Source: Isoetes taiwanensis
Taxonomy: Eukaryota > Streptophyta > Lycopodiopsida > Isoetales > Isoetaceae
Length of the DNA: 64,000 nt
Assembly (NCBI GenBank): GCA_021234155.1
Contig: JAJEKV010000092.1
Coordinates: 3,854,561-3,918,560 of the forward strand
Direction: 5' to 3'
The notes beneath the pieces are model-generated. The model made no database searches. It saw nothing but the letters and a program-made list of their open reading frames with translations, and was not told the origin of the DNA. Position numbers and translations under genes: made by a program. Numbering within the stretch: the stretch's first letter is position 1; every line of letters begins with the position of its first letter. This document shows positions 1 to 12,639 of this stretch, one piece after another.

Positions 1-45
<45 letters not shown>
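1..45. repeat. (GA)n microsatellite
   Basis: Pure GA dinucleotide run that begins before the window edge. It abuts the 3' end of a LINE fragment on the minus strand, so it may be one half of a GA tract that the LINE inserted into; the other half would be the run at 473-558. Confidence 0.95.
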
Positions 46-49
<4 letters not shown>

Positions 50-465
50 AATGAAATGAAATCTTTATTATTACGTCTGTGAGACCATCAGGTCTAGAAG
101 ACGTTCAAGAAATACATTCAACATTATAAATTATATCATCTAATATGTCTTCGGGTAAGAACATATTAGTGCTCTCCTCCTCAAAGTCAAACTCACTAAC
201 TCCTATCATTGATTTTAAACTTTGAATGTTGGTGTTTCGTACCTGCATAACCTCTACTAGAAAATGCCCAATTGTGACTGAAGGTAGGTCAAAGAAGCTT
301 ACCCAGTTTGTTACGTGTATACCAAACTTCATGCGAATGAATTGATATGCCGGACAGGTCAGAATGATATGTGTCTCATCTTCCACTTCATTTGATCCAC
401 AAACCTTACAGCATCTCAATGCATGTGGTATTTTGGCCCAACGTCCAACCTCCACCCCCAGATGG

Positions 466-472
<7 letters not shown>
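46..472 (-). mobile_element. LINE 3'-terminal fragment (copy 1)
   Basis: Read on the minus strand, this encodes the C-terminal end of a non-LTR retrotransposon polyprotein. It shows HLGVEVGRW, then a Cys/His cluster CKVCGS..EDETHIILTCPAY. The same motif order occurs in the second copy at about 11.1-11.4 kb (HLGVEVGRW, CKVCGT, EDEAHLILECTAY). The element is 5'-truncated exactly where the GA run 473-558 starts. Its 3' end has the hairpin AGACC-ATCA-GGTCT (82-95) and a short tail of repeated GAAAT units (46-61, plus-strand view). About 0.4 kb remains, so it cannot be autonomous. The family assignment rests on the terminal zinc-finger pattern common in plant and invertebrate LINEs. Confidence 0.75.

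Positions 473-558
<86 letters not shown>
473..558. repeat. (GA)43 microsatellite
   Basis: Uninterrupted GA repeat of 86 bases, followed by 559-660 of GA-rich imperfect sequence. It marks the truncated 5' side of LINE copy 1. Long Ser-Leu and Arg-Glu reading frames across it are an artefact of the repeat. Confidence 0.97.
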
Positions 559-559
<1 letters not shown>

Positions 560-561
<2 letters not shown>

Positions 562-573
562 GTTGGCCACATG
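560..573. repeat. Candidate left terminal repeat of the Harbinger element
   Basis: GCGTTGGCCACATG here is matched, with one mismatch, by the reverse complement of 10961-10974 (GCGTCGGCCACATG). The two sites bracket both Harbinger genes. The match is short and I see no clear 3-bp TTA/TAA target duplication, so this is only a candidate. Confidence 0.3.
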
Positions 574-688
574 AGGACTTAGAGATTACGAGAGAGAATA
601 CAAGAGAATACGAGAGATGAGAGATGGGGGAGAGATGGGAGAGATGGGTGAGAGTGGCAAAACCCAACTCTCACCTTGAGGGATGATT

Positions 689-712
689 CGCCCCTAACAG
701 CCGTTAGGGGCG
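689..712. repeat. Short perfect hairpin
   Basis: CGCCCCTAAC / GTTAGGGGCG forms a 10-bp stem with a 4-base loop, just upstream of the Myb/SANT-like gene. The role is unknown; it could be a subterminal element feature. Confidence 0.6.
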
Positions 713-1007
713 TTTTCATTGCCCACTAACCATACAATTAGGCTTAATTTTCGCTGCCTGAAAAAACTGGCCGAAATGTTTCCCACACCGAAAACCAGGG
801 CGCCATTCCCCCTGCTTCTTGATCTTCAAGACCGCCTAATTCTTGCAAAAGTATCCAATTTCTCGAAGCAATTAGCCGATTACGATCCAGGTATTCGTCA
901 GATTTTGCACGCATTTGCATTCCGTTTTTTGAGCATTCATACATTAAGTTTTGAACCTCAATTTCGTTTTATGTCTTCCTTATTCCCCTACAATTATTTG
1001 GATTCAG

Positions 1008-2113
1008 ATGTCTAAGGCCTCTCGATCTGCTTTGCCAGCAAGCATCAAGCCTTTCGTGCCTCCCTGGGTTGAAAAAATGGCACCAAGAAGGACCCGGAAA
1101 ATGAAAGGCCAGATCTCCATGGATGTGCATTTGGAGACAAATTCTGAGCCAATTCCATCACCAAGACAGCCAAAGGAAAAGAGATCCAAACGAGTATTGA
1201 GCGAAATTCAGGCATCCTCTGATATTGTGAGTGAATCTTTTGAATCTAAAGCTGCCTTGGCTCTTGTTGTGCATGAGAAGGAAAATTCAAAAGTGATAGA
1301 CACAAAGAATAGAAAGTCTCCTGTGCAATGGACAGATCAAGGTGTCTCCACTTTCCTCAATCTCTTAAACGAGATGAAATTAGTAACTAATGGCACCCTC
1401 AATCTCTCTAACACACAATGGAGGAAAATTATGATCAAATTGCAGCCTATAGTTGGGGGTTTAGTGGAGCTGAGACAACTAAAGAACAAATGGGATAAGC
1501 CCCAAGCTAAAATGTGACCTCAGATAATCCAATTCCAGGGGTTGGTGACGATGGTGAATTTGGGAATGAAGCTTTTGAGGCTGCAGACTTGCATACAAAT
1601 TTCTCAGAATCATTCATGAATGACACTTTCTTTGAAACTGTTGGAACAGATGCAGCATATGAGGACCACTTCGAAAGCATTCCACCCAATTCAAATAATA
1701 ATGTAAACACGGGAAATCCGAGCAGTCCATTCATGCCCGACATTCCAAGCAATAGGACACCAACAGGAAACCAGACAGACTCTCCAAGTCCTAGATCAGC
1801 TGCATGTAACCAGCCTGGAGTTTGTGGAAAACCTACAAGTAGAAAGAAGTCCAGGTTGCAGATAGATGAGGACATTGCAATGGGAATATCACAAATGGCA
1901 AGCACATTTGGGGACACTGGGGTAAAGAAATTGGATTTCCTGAAAGAAGAAAGTGCAAGAAAAATTGAGTTGGTTAGGGAATTGGAAACAATAAGGTCTG
2001 CCAACAGTTTGAAAATTGCCGAGTCCATGGCTGCAATGACTCAAAGCATTTGTGAAATGACAAAGGAGACATTGCTCGAAATTGCAAAACTGGCTGCCAA
2101 GAACAAGGACTAG
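1008..2113 (+). pseudogene. PIF/Harbinger Myb/SANT-like DNA-binding protein (frame-broken)
   Basis: PIF/Harbinger elements encode, besides the transposase, a Myb/SANT-like protein that binds the element ends and helps bring transposase to the nucleus. The first frame runs from ATG 1008 (MSKASRSALPAS...) to 1517 and holds a trihelix/SANT-like segment that starts at VQWTDQGVSTFLNLL and ends at LRQLKNKWDK. A second frame (1514-2113) continues with a Ser/Asn/Pro-rich linker, a basic patch (TSRKKSRLQ) and a C-terminal helical stretch (KLDFLKEESARKIELVRELE). The two overlap by 4 bases at 1514-1517 in different frames, which fits a one-base shift in what was one ORF of about 365 codons. A short intron is possible, but I see no good donor/acceptor pair. 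The orientation converges on the split transposase at 3.4-10.6 kb. Confidence 0.6.
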
Positions 2114-2309
2114 AGGTTCATTTTCAGTTTTCTGCTTTTTAGAAATTCTATTTTGGAACTATCTCAAACCCACTAGTAATCCTAAATATTGAATGACTTG
2201 TACTGGCCTATTTTTTTAGTATTAATTATTGTCTTCTAGTCGCAATCACCCAAATTCATAAAGGCTATTTAAGCTTTCTGAATTCCTTGCATGCAAGCCG
2301 CTCCTCAAC

Positions 2310-2732
2310 ATGGAGAGAATCGTGAACCGTAAACGCCCTCGTTCTCCAAGCTCATCTTCGTCTTCCTCCAAGACCTCTTCCTCTTTCTTGACTCCGGATT
2401 TTTCTGCTTCCTCTTCCAGTGGGCTTTCTTATTACTCTGAGTATTCTTCATGGCCTACTACTAGTGAAGAAATTCTTCCTGATAGTAGTGCAGAAGCGCC
2501 AGAGTTCAGTGATCCAGTGAGCTTAGAAAACCTATTTCAGGAGAACCAGGTGCAGGATGAAGACTCTTCTGACGAGCAGGAAGAAAGCCAATACTCCTCC
2601 CCCTCGGTCGAGCCAGCAAACCCTGAAGTGGAAATCTTGTCCCACAAGATTATCCATTGCAGCTTCTCCAAGCAGACCATTACAGCTTTTCTGGAAATGG
2701 AGGTGAATATAGAAGCTGAGATTTTGGAATAG
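2310..2732 (+). CDS. Unrecognised Ser-rich, acidic 140-residue protein
   Basis: An open frame starts at the first ATG after an AT-rich stretch. It begins MERIVNRKRPRSP, a basic, nuclear-signal-like N-terminus, followed by a run of serines. The middle is acidic and Glu/Ser-rich (DEDSSDEQEESQ), and the end is hydrophobic (KQTITAFLEMEVNIEAEILE). I recognise no domain. It lies in the same orientation just after the Myb/SANT-like gene, so it may be an accessory Harbinger gene or a chance ORF. Composition gives no clear signal either way. Confidence 0.35.
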   Translation: MERIVNRKRPRSPSSSSSSSKTSSSFLTPDFSASSSSGLSYYSEYSSWPTTSEEILPDSSAEAPEFSDPVSLENLFQENQVQDEDSSDEQEESQYSSPSVEPANPEVEILSHKIIHCSFSKQTITAFLEMEVNIEAEILE

Positions 2733-3429
2733 GCCTCAAATTCTGCCAAGAACCGGACAGGCCATATGGGATGTGTGTACGTTAGGCATGAAGAAAAATG
2801 GTGCCTACATGAAATACGAAGTGTAACCTTTCAGTGCGAGCTATGCCCCCAGCTTTGAATAAAAAAATCATGATTTGTCTCACTTTTTTTTTCTGTTGTC
2901 CATTTTCTTTTTGTAACAGGCTTTTGTTATATATAAAATGGGATGTGATTGCTCGGGATCTGACAAATGAAAAACATTGTGTCCATCTATTCATGCAGAT
3001 TACCTATGCTCATTGGAAGGCGTGCATTTTTTTTTGTTTTGTATTGTGAAGTCATTTGACTCAATTAGATTGTAACAGGCTGCTCTGATGCTAAACTGTT
3101 TTGAACAGGGCAGCATGTGCCCATGTAATGAAATCTTATGAATATAAACTTGGTTTATCCTACTTGTACCTGTACTCTTGATTTCTTATAGGCTTTTTTG
3201 TTCTTTAGTGTGAAGTCATTTGACTCACAATGTCCGTAACAGGCTGCTCAGTATTTTTTATGAAATGTTTTGAGCTCTAAACTATATGTTGGAAATTAAG
3301 CTCTAAACTTATGCTTCAAACATATTTATTTTTTCATCATTCTGTAAAAATGCAGGACAAAGAATTAAAGAGGTCAAATCGAATAGAATTGAATTATGGA
3401 TTTCATTTTTTTTTGTCTACAAAATTCAT
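2733..3429. other. Non-coding stretch with an imperfect direct repeat
   Basis: I see no gene. The phrase GTGAAGTCATTTGACTCA followed by GTAACAGGCTGCTC occurs at about 3048-3096 and again at about 3210-3252, so about 160 bp of the spacer appears duplicated imperfectly. Confidence 0.6.
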
Positions 3430-3760
3430 TCAGAGGATCACATGTCCATCCAGATTCTCAAATAACACGTGCCTCATTTGATCACCTTGTTTTTTCAAGG
3501 ACCTGTTCATGGCTTCTGTTTCATAGTAATATATTGGTGGAGGATCGTCTTCAATTGGCAGCATGTCCCAGCCAAAAGTTCCAAAGAACACAACATGCAT
3601 GTATGATCTTGGAGGCTTTGGCAACATGTACGAGCAAGTGTTTCAGAATTCTGAATTTTTCCTTGACAATGCCAAATCCATTTTCTACACACACTCTGTC
3701 CCTACAAATCCTTTTGTTAAACTTACCATAAGCACCCTGATTTTGAGGAAAGACTTTAAA
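3430..3760 (-). pseudogene. PIF/Harbinger transposase, C-terminal part (split gene)
   Basis: Reading the minus strand downward from about 3755 gives FPQNQGAYGKFNKR, then RVCVENGFGIVKEKFRIL, then KIIHACCVLWNF. This is the end of a DDE_4 (PIF/Harbinger) nuclease domain: the third catalytic acidic residue (E of VENGFG) and the usual ACCVLHN-like end with W for H. Stops follow after HAAN, so the very C-terminus is degraded. The missing N-terminal part lies at 9.63-10.62 kb, separated by the GC-rich LINE. Confidence 0.75.
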
Positions 3761-4851
3761 GGAAGGAAGGAAGGAAGGAAGGTACTTTTATCGTCCACGG
3801 AGACCAATCGGTCTATGGGACCCAATACAAAAACGCAAACATGCGGACATTGCCGGATTAAAAACCCCCCCCAGAAGGGTTTTCGAGGAAAAACCATGGC
3901 AAACAATCGGCCTGGCCGACAAACCGTAGGCTAATCATATAAAATGCGAAACATCCCAATATATACGGTCATGCACCACCCGTAGTGCCTAGTCGGTGGA
4001 TGACCCGGTGGGGGCAAAGGTGACCTCGCAGGTCCGGTACCTCTGGATGTATGACCCCGTGGCACGCATCTTGGCGGTGTGTTCATCGGCAAATGCAAGG
4101 GCACGTCCGCCGCATTACTAAGGGAGCGTGACCGCCCGGATCCGAGCGGGCAACTTCCGGAAAGTGTGAGACTCATCCTCAATGGCACCCGTTTGACAAA
4201 GACCGAGCGAGCTGTCTGGCGGGCTCCCCAATCCACCGCCTCTCGATCGCGAAGATGGTGGGCACTGTCGCGAATGGAGGCAATGAGTCTGCGCTTTTTG
4301 GGGGCATTTGGGAAGCAGCGGTAGATTTGGGCCCCAGGGCTAACACGGGGTTGATGTGCTCCTTGTAATGGGCCATTTTGACCTGCTCTAGAGCAATGGG
4401 GTCCCGAGCTTGCCAAGGAAACAAGCATCTAGGTACTCCCTCAAGCAGTCGCCACGATCGGGCCATTGCGCCCCAACAGACGCATCAGGTGCTCTGACGT
4501 TCCATCGGGCGAACCATCGATCTCTCTTACCCCTCCAACAGGCCCTAAGCGCTGCGGACTCATGGCCACGGTGTAAGCAGTCGCGGGGAGCCGAGCATCA
4601 CCCATAGTAACCACTTTTCGAAAATAGATGATGTGTCTATCAAGGGCTGCCGGTGAAGCGCAAGAATCCATTTCGCCCGAGAATCGATAGGGGACTGAAG
4701 GTTTCACCCCAAGTGCGTGCCAAAATGCCTTCTCGCGACTGCTCCAAGTCATTCCAGTCGCCAAAGAGGCGGCCAGGGCCCCAAACCTCGACCCCGCATT
4801 GAAGGACAGGGGCTCGACCGGATTAGGAGCAGATGTGACCGATGGCCCCAA

Positions 4852-6230
4852 TCATATAGCTCGCCGGTGACTGTTGTTACGCATGGCATAAAAGCTTATT
4901 CCGGCCTTTGTCACCCACCATAGCGGATAGACGCCCCCGCCAGGCGAGGAGGGGAACTCCACCCCTAGGTACTTGTAGGTGGGCGTGGCGCCCACAGCCG
5001 CCCCCGATATGTGAGTGCAGGAGGCATGGGGTGACGTGAAGAGGATATGAGAACCACCCGGTCTTGGCGGATTGACGCAGCGCATGTCGTAGCGACAAAA
5101 TGTGTCTAGGGCATCCGGGTGAGATCGCATAGCCGGGGTGTGGGCAAGAAGGCCAACATCGCCCGCATAGATGAGTCGGGCGGATGACACGGGTGCAAAA
5201 GGCGTGATGCCATCCCCCCATGCTCGAAGCCGGGGCTCTAACTGATCAATGTAGAGGCCAAAAAAGTGTTGGCGAGAGGGGGCAACCTGGGACCCCGATA
5301 CTCTTTGGTGAATGCTTGGCCCGGCTTGGCCGCATCCACGCCAAAACAACTCTCATACAACATGTTATGGCATAAAAAATTACCAAAAAGGAGAGCCCCA
5401 GCTGACCATAATTCTAGCCTGACCTTTTCTCGGGACAAGATTGACTATCAAAGCCTTTTGCGAAGTCCACAAAAGCAAACAATACAAGTGTCGGCCCGAT
5501 GATTCAAAGAAGATGTTAAGAACTCTTCAATCATCCCCCAGTGTTAAAGATATGGTCAATCGTTGAGTGGCGGGTCGAAGCCCTTTACTGTGTGAGGGCT
5601 CGCGACATCCGTTGCCTACGCCCGGGTCAAGTCTGCCGCTTTCGAGAATGCCGATAGCAGTTTGGCAAATCTTGAAGCTCGACCATGATCGTCCGGTAGT
5701 GGCGACAAACGGTGGGTCGCCCAGCCTTGTGAATGGGAACAACCACGCTTGGGTCCATCGTCGGGGAAACCCCGCAATGCTCGTTGAGCGGGGAGGGTAG
5801 TGAGGACCCGGCACAAGCGGTTGCCACGCCCACTTGAGTAACTTCGGCCCACGCATACCATCGAGGTCACCGCCTTCCCATTAGCTAGCCGTTGCGGGCC
5901 CTCCTCAACATCCTCGTCCACGAGAACCAATGGGGGGCCATCTGTGGGGGTATGGGCGTCTGGCGTCCTCGGGCGGGTCATAGAGCTGCTTTGCAAAGTC
6001 GCATTCCCCACCGCCGGGTGTGATGTCCCCCGTGGCCGGGCTGGCCTTGAAGCACTCTGGCCAAAAGGTTGAGGATGAGTGTTCAGCGGGCGAACATCTC
6101 CCTCGATGCTTGGCAAGGTACCGCCTTTGTGTCCTTGGATGGGCGCCATGCGATGCGGTGGTGGCCTCGCAAGCGGGTACTGGATCCGAATGTGCCGGGC
6201 TGCCGCTGCGTTCTTTTCTGATCGCATCAA
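4852..6230 (-). pseudogene. LINE reverse transcriptase, multiply frame-shifted
   Basis: RT motifs can be followed on the minus strand only by changing frame. EEGPQRLANGKA (fingers entry) comes first, then GDPPF/PTVCRHYRTIMV, resembling the usual GDP...NYRPI block. After that come FGLYIDQLE and the palm motif as IYAGDVGLLA, where the YADD core has become YAGD, losing one catalytic aspartate. TPTYKYLGVEF follows. In a live LINE this enzyme copies its own RNA onto nicked target DNA. Here the active-site loss and the frame breaks make it inactive. Confidence 0.65.
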
Positions 6231-6685
6231 ACCATGATTCTACGAGGGAATGTTGTCGACCCCCGAGCGGCGAAGTGGCCCCGCTTAAAGCACTGGCCCG
6301 GGCCGCATCCGTAATAGCGAAGTCGGTGGTCCATCTGGCGCTCTAGTGTGGAGGTCTCGCAGAATTACCGGGAGGGCGTCCATGAGCATCGGGCAGTAGT
6401 CCTGCCGCTTCTGCTCATAATCGAAGTCTCAACCGAGGACGGCGAGGGGTGGCATAGTGGGGGTTTCGGGCTTTCGCCAAACCAGGTCCAAATAAAGTGG
6501 GAGGTGATCGAGTCGACCTCCTCATCCCGACCGTATCTGTGCCCAGGAAACGGCCCGATGAGATGCATATCTTAGCGCTAACTACAAGCACATAGTCCAC
6601 CACACTAGACCCTCCCCACGATTGTCATGCGCATGTGCACTTGCGAGAATCGACCCACCGTGAAAGGCCATTGCAAATTATCAAG

Positions 6686-7294
6686 TCAAAAATGCCATAT
6701 AGCAGAGTAAACCGCCAAAGCGAAGTGACTGGCGTCATCCGACCAGCGTGGCGGGCTACTTGCGAGGGCGTAGGCTGCGGGACATCGTCGTGAGGGGTCA
6801 AGTCGCATGGGCTGCTCTACTCCTGTCCGTGCATTGAAATCTCCAAGAAGGACGACCCTACCCAACTGCTGATGCTGCTGTATGTCATCATATAGATCGA
6901 CATACGGGTCCATCCTATCCGCATCGGGGTGGCTGCGATAGAAGGTGCTGTCTGCGTGAGGGAAATAACAGGCGGCCAGAAAAAGAGGGTTGCCACTGGT
7001 ATTATGCACACGAACCCAGAAGTACCGGTTGTGTCTGTCTGTCTTCTGGAGGGTAACCGAATGTGCCAAGGTTGTCCGGTAGTAGCAAGCCACTCCACCA
7101 TGACCCCGCTGTCCTGTACAGGTATTGAAGACCGAGAAATGTTGGTAACCCGGCAAATCAGGTAGCCTGTGCCCAGCATGCTCCCATGTCTCCATGAGGA
7201 AGATGAGATCCATACCGGCTGCCACGGAGTTCAGACTGTCCCCCTTCTGCCAAGGGAAGCCTCGACAATTCCATGAGACCACCCGGAGGCACAA
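6686..7294 (-). pseudogene. LINE apurinic-like endonuclease domain
   Basis: The 202-codon minus frame starts MCLRVVSWNCRG, the typical N-terminal strand of an exonuclease/endonuclease/phosphatase fold. It shows LIFLMETW (the catalytic Glu), GHGGVACYYR, and VVLLGDFNARTG (the GDFN metal/nucleophile motif). The frame is lost before the final SDH motif. A VDYVLV strand appears in another frame at about 6.6 kb, and SDH itself is not seen. In its family this domain nicks target DNA to prime reverse transcription. Confidence 0.75.
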
Positions 7295-9486
7295 TTCCTA
7301 TTTGTCAGCAGGGATGGTAAGGCGCACCGAGTCAGCTGGGAGGGATCGGGAAGCAGAGGGCCGAAAGTGAGAAGTAGATGGAGCGGAGGGGCGATGTGGT
7401 CGAGAGGGCGGGCCGCGAGGGAGCAGGAGTAGGAGCAGGAGAAGGGGGGGCCGTGGTAGTAGAAGGCATGTGGCCGGGTGCCGGTTAGGGTTGGGGCTGG
7501 TCCCGCAGCAGAAAGTGTGTCGTCGGAAAATGTGCATCCCGCCAACCAATCCCCGCAAAGACTTCGCTGGGCGTAATGCCTCTCGACCCCTCGACAAGCT
7601 CCCCGTCTGCGTGCCTCCCGCTGCAGACGGGTGTGAGGTCCCTGGCCCACGTACAGGGATGTCCCTTCAACATCCGCCCGGGCGCAATATGGCATCACGC
7701 ACTGCGCATCCGCAACCGCGAATATGACAATGCAAAGCCACGCCGGGGCCGAGCCCCATGCCGCCGCTCGAGAAATGTGAATCGCCTCGAATGTCATCCG
7801 ATCGAGAATGTGTGTTCGGATGTTGTGGGCGCAGACTCTCCCCGGGCTGTTCGCATGCCTCAACTACCGGGGATAGGGCTCTCTCCGCCAAGGCCTCGAG
7901 TTCTCAAGGGCTCAGCGGGTCCAAGGTGGGCTAAGGCCGGGTCCCCGTGGCCGGGGTGGTGGTGGTGGCCGGGATGGCGTGGAGTGACCGGAGTGTGGCC
8001 GGGATGGCGTGGAGTGGCCGGAGAGCGGGGCAGCGGGGGCGGGGCGGGCCGCTGCTGGGAGGCCGTGGGCGGGATAGCTGCCCGAGCCGCTCGCCCCCCG
8101 CGGAAGTCCGGGAGCACAGCCTCTGCGTGAGCCTCGCCGCCGCTTGGCCATCTCCTGCCGCCGCACCGGCCGCAGTGACTATGAACCTCGGTAGGGAGAC
8201 CCTCGCTCGCCTCTGCGGGATGGTTGCCCGCGAACCCCGGGAGCTCCGTGCCTCGAGTAGCGAGAGCGTGCTCGAGCCCCAAAGACACGGGCGCCGAGGG
8301 TGGCTTGTTGTTCCGGATCTTACTCACGAAGATCACGAAGGCGTAATGCAGGCATGCGCAAGAAGCGGCACTGTGCTCCCGTGCCATGGTGGTGGGCTGC
8401 CTCTACCTCGGCCGGAAGCCCGGCGTGACCATCGTCTCTGCATTGCGCTCCCTCTCGTGTCATGGTGTCAGTGATGAACCACGAGTCTAGGCGGGACCCG
8501 CATGTCCGTGACCTCTGCACGGCTTCTTTGCCTTTCGAAGTGTGCAAGGCCAAGGCCATCTTCCACATCGGCGTGCGGGTCTCCAAGCTGTGATCACGGT
8601 TCTTTCGACCCCAATTTGCCTTTTGAGCACATGGGATGCAGGGACTCCATCTCCAACGCCATGCCGGCCCGGGAACGCTGTTAGCCTCAATACGAACACT
8701 TGTTAGCCTCCATTCCCGCTTTGGCGTGTCTCCAATTCTGTAGAAGGCGGGGAGTTCCTATGTGGTGCGAGCAATTAATCCCTTCCCGTCCGGGCTGGCC
8801 TCACCGGGGGGGGCCTTAGCCTTAGCCCGAGCCTCCTTCTTCATGGAGGATGACTCTCCCCGGCCCATGATGGCTGATCGTGGACTGTTTGTGGGCGGGC
8901 CCTCCTTGGGTTTCCCCGGGCCGGCCCATCTTCCGTGGCCATGACTCCCCAAAGTTTGAGGGGTCTCCGGCTGCGGAAAGGGTGCCTAGAATTGAATTTG
9001 GGGACTCAAGAACGCGGGCAGAGCACCTTTTGGGCTAGTCAACGGAAACCCTAAGTGGTGGGGTGGGGGGTGTGGGGTGCGTTTCTAGCGAGCCCAAAGA
9101 ACAGGGTAGGGGTGCCCACCACCTTTGACTTTGACTTTGACCCTCGCCACTTTGCTTCTCATAGGTCTTTCCAAAGCTTTGTACAACACGACACCATTTA
9201 ACATGCTAACGCTGCTCTAATCACGCCAACGCTTCTCATAGATTAGAATAGAACATCACTCACAATTATTGCATGCCAACTACCGCGGTGTGGGGGGTTC
9301 GAGGGCTCCAAAGTCCGAGGGGTCTCGGCTGCCTCAAGGGTGCTTAGAATCCGGTTTGGGGGCTCGGAAAGGCGGGTGGTGGAGCCTTTTGGGGGTTTGG
9401 GGGTTTTGGGTCTAGAGAGAGATTGTAAAACCCTAGAGAGAGAAAGCCAGAAAGGGGTAAATCAAGGGGGTCTATGCAAGGGGAGT

Positions 9487-9578
9487 GAGGGCGCTAGAGA
9501 GAGGGAGCTGGGCGCTGTGAGGGCGCTAGAGAGAGGGAAAGAGAGGGAGCTGGGCGCTGTGAGGGCGCTAGAGGCTGT
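9487..9578. repeat. Tandem repeats in the LINE 5' leader
   Basis: Units beginning GAGGGCGCTAGAGAGAGGG and ending GAGCTGGGCGCTGT occur twice, then a third partial unit begins. The region lies at the presumed 5' (minus-strand) end of the GC-rich LINE, where repeated promoter or UTR units are common. Confidence 0.6.
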
Positions 9579-9611
9579 GACAGAAGGGGACATATACAAT
9601 AACCTAGTACA

Positions 9612-10622
9612 AAGGGCGAGGCAGTTTCAACAGTAATCCCTGGGCCTGCTAGAATAAGCTGAATCACCTAATAATAGTGGTGGAATAGTTACCTGAACCT
9701 CTTGGTCAGTAGGCTGCCCCTTCTTCAGTTTTCTGCCACTCAGAGTCACCACTGGTTCTTGCAAAATTTGTTTGGAAGCAATTTTATTATAGATGGAGCT
9801 CTTCTTGAACTGGTTGGAATCATGGACTTAACCTGTTCTTGTTACACAAACATTTATAAACAATCTGCTATGTGTCACAATTCCTTGCATGAGACATGAG
9901 TGCCTCTTATGTCTGCTGTAATAGTCATCCCCATTATCCTTTTTTTTGGGTTTCCTCCATAAGAAGATGTGGGAACCGTCAACTGCACCATATATATTGG
10001 GCAACCCAGTTGCATCATGGAATTCCTTAATACACTGAGTTAATCTTGCTCCTGTAGGCATAGCAACAAACCGTTTGTATAGCATTGCCTTCGAGGTCAA
10101 TACAATAGTGACTTTCTTGGTATATTTTTGCACTGTTGCTTTCCCAACATAAAATCTTTGTCCCACATGTAAGGGCATATCCCCGCGTGCTAGAAAATAC
10201 AGAACCATAGCAACTGCTTTCCTTGGATCAACATGGGGCCTTACTTTAATCCCGGGCCTGACGAGATAAGGCACAATTAAAGCTACCAGTCTCTCAAATG
10301 TGGCCCTTTTCATCCTGTAAAATTGGTGCCACATATCGTCTTCAAAGGATGGCAGACAATTCCAAGCATGGTTATCGATATTATCCCACTGTGTTCTTTG
10401 CCTTGGAGCAATCCAAAATCTTCTTGGTGGTCTTCTAACCCTACTGGAACCCGATACCATTAAAACTGCAGATGCGCAAAAAAGCAAACCATTGTTATCT
10501 TCTAAAACTTCATCATCGAACAGGGTCATTGGGTCTTCGAGCTCGTTGAGTGCAAGTAGCTGCAAACAGTATCTCTGGAATGTAAATCCGAGTGTCAAAG
10601 CCCGAAAAAGCATAGCAATCAT
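9612..10622 (-). pseudogene. PIF/Harbinger transposase, N-terminal and catalytic part
   Basis: The minus frame starts MIAMLFRALTLGF (10622). It carries the usual helical N-terminal region and then the DDE_4 nuclease core: IYGAVDGSHI (first catalytic Asp), and after an in-frame TAA at about 9828, VHDSNQF and LLLGDSAYSS (second Asp). The final segment reads LLLKLPRPLY in a shifted frame and then meets the GC-rich LINE. The enzyme would cut and paste the element with a 3-bp target duplication. The remaining C-terminal part, including the third acidic residue, is at 3430-3760. Inactive because of the stop, a frame shift and a 5.85-kb insertion. Confidence 0.85.
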
Positions 10623-10960
10623 GCCAAGAATGACCGGATCGATGGTTTAGCGGCCGGAATTGAAAGCGTAGAGAGGCAAAACTAGAAATGAAATATCCCA
10701 CATAGGCTGCCGAACCAAGAAAAAATAGACTTGAATATCCCACAATTTGGCGTCCGAATGGAACGTTACGGTCAAATTATCCCACAAAGAACTCGTCGGC
10801 CGGAATGGATGCAGGATCGAAAATCCGGCAAACAGCAAAAATTGTGCCCATAACCGAGGCTGTTAAGCTTCGAGAGACAATTGTCTCTCCTCTCCTCCCA
10901 AAAAAATACGTACATTTAGGGGAGGAGCCGTATGTGACGAGAGATGGGTTTTTAAACACG

Positions 10961-10974
10961 CATGTGGCCGACGC
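10961..10974. repeat. Candidate right terminal repeat of the Harbinger element
   Basis: CATGTGGCCGACGC is the reverse complement, with one mismatch, of 560-573. The 10.63-10.96 kb stretch between the transposase start and this site holds no gene that I can see. Confidence 0.3.
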
Positions 10975-10984
10975 GAGAGATATG

Positions 10985-12333
<1,349 letters not shown>

Positions 12334-12639
12334 CACCACAATAGAAGACACGTTTATTCAATGATGTAGCATCATATATAGGTACCATAAAGGTATTAGA
12401 AAGAGGAAACATAAAGGTGAACAATAAAGGTTTCATAAAGGCATCATAAACACCCAGTGCTAACGCCACCCCTGCGACTTTCTGGTCCTTCACCAAATAA
12501 GATATAGAAAATGTCATGTCTCTAAAAGAAAGAAGGCCTGAAAAGAAGGAAGACAAATTATTGTAACGTATAGATGACCTCCCCACCTGTGAATTTTGTC
12601 TCGCACTCGGATGGAAAAAGTCTTTGGTGGTCATAAAGG

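Larger units (their letters stand above)
3761..9607 (-). mobile_element. GC-rich degenerate LINE inserted in the Harbinger transposase
   Basis: A block of about 5.85 kb, much richer in GC than its surroundings, lies between the two halves of the Harbinger transposase. On the minus strand it runs, 5' to 3', as a tandem-repeat leader (9487-9578), GC-rich low-complexity sequence (about 7.9-9.0 kb), an APE-type endonuclease (6686-7294), reverse transcriptase pieces in several frames (about 4850-6230), a degraded C-terminus, a 3' hairpin (AGACC-AATC-GGTCT, 3801-3814), and a (TTCC)n tail (3761-3782). The many frame changes show it is dead. No clear ORF1/gag protein is visible in the 5' third. The 3' hairpin matches those of the two other LINE fragments in the window, which points to related families. 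Confidence 0.75.

Noticed and set aside
105-667. Long Ser-Leu and Arg-Glu open frames over the GA repeats (also at 12079-12643)
   Set aside because: They come from the dinucleotide repeat itself. Only the HLGVEVGRW-containing part outside the repeat is real LINE sequence.
7231-8474. Long Pro/Gly/Arg-rich ORFs on both strands
   Set aside because: High GC content depletes stop codons, so long frames arise by chance. None shows conserved motifs apart from the LINE endonuclease.
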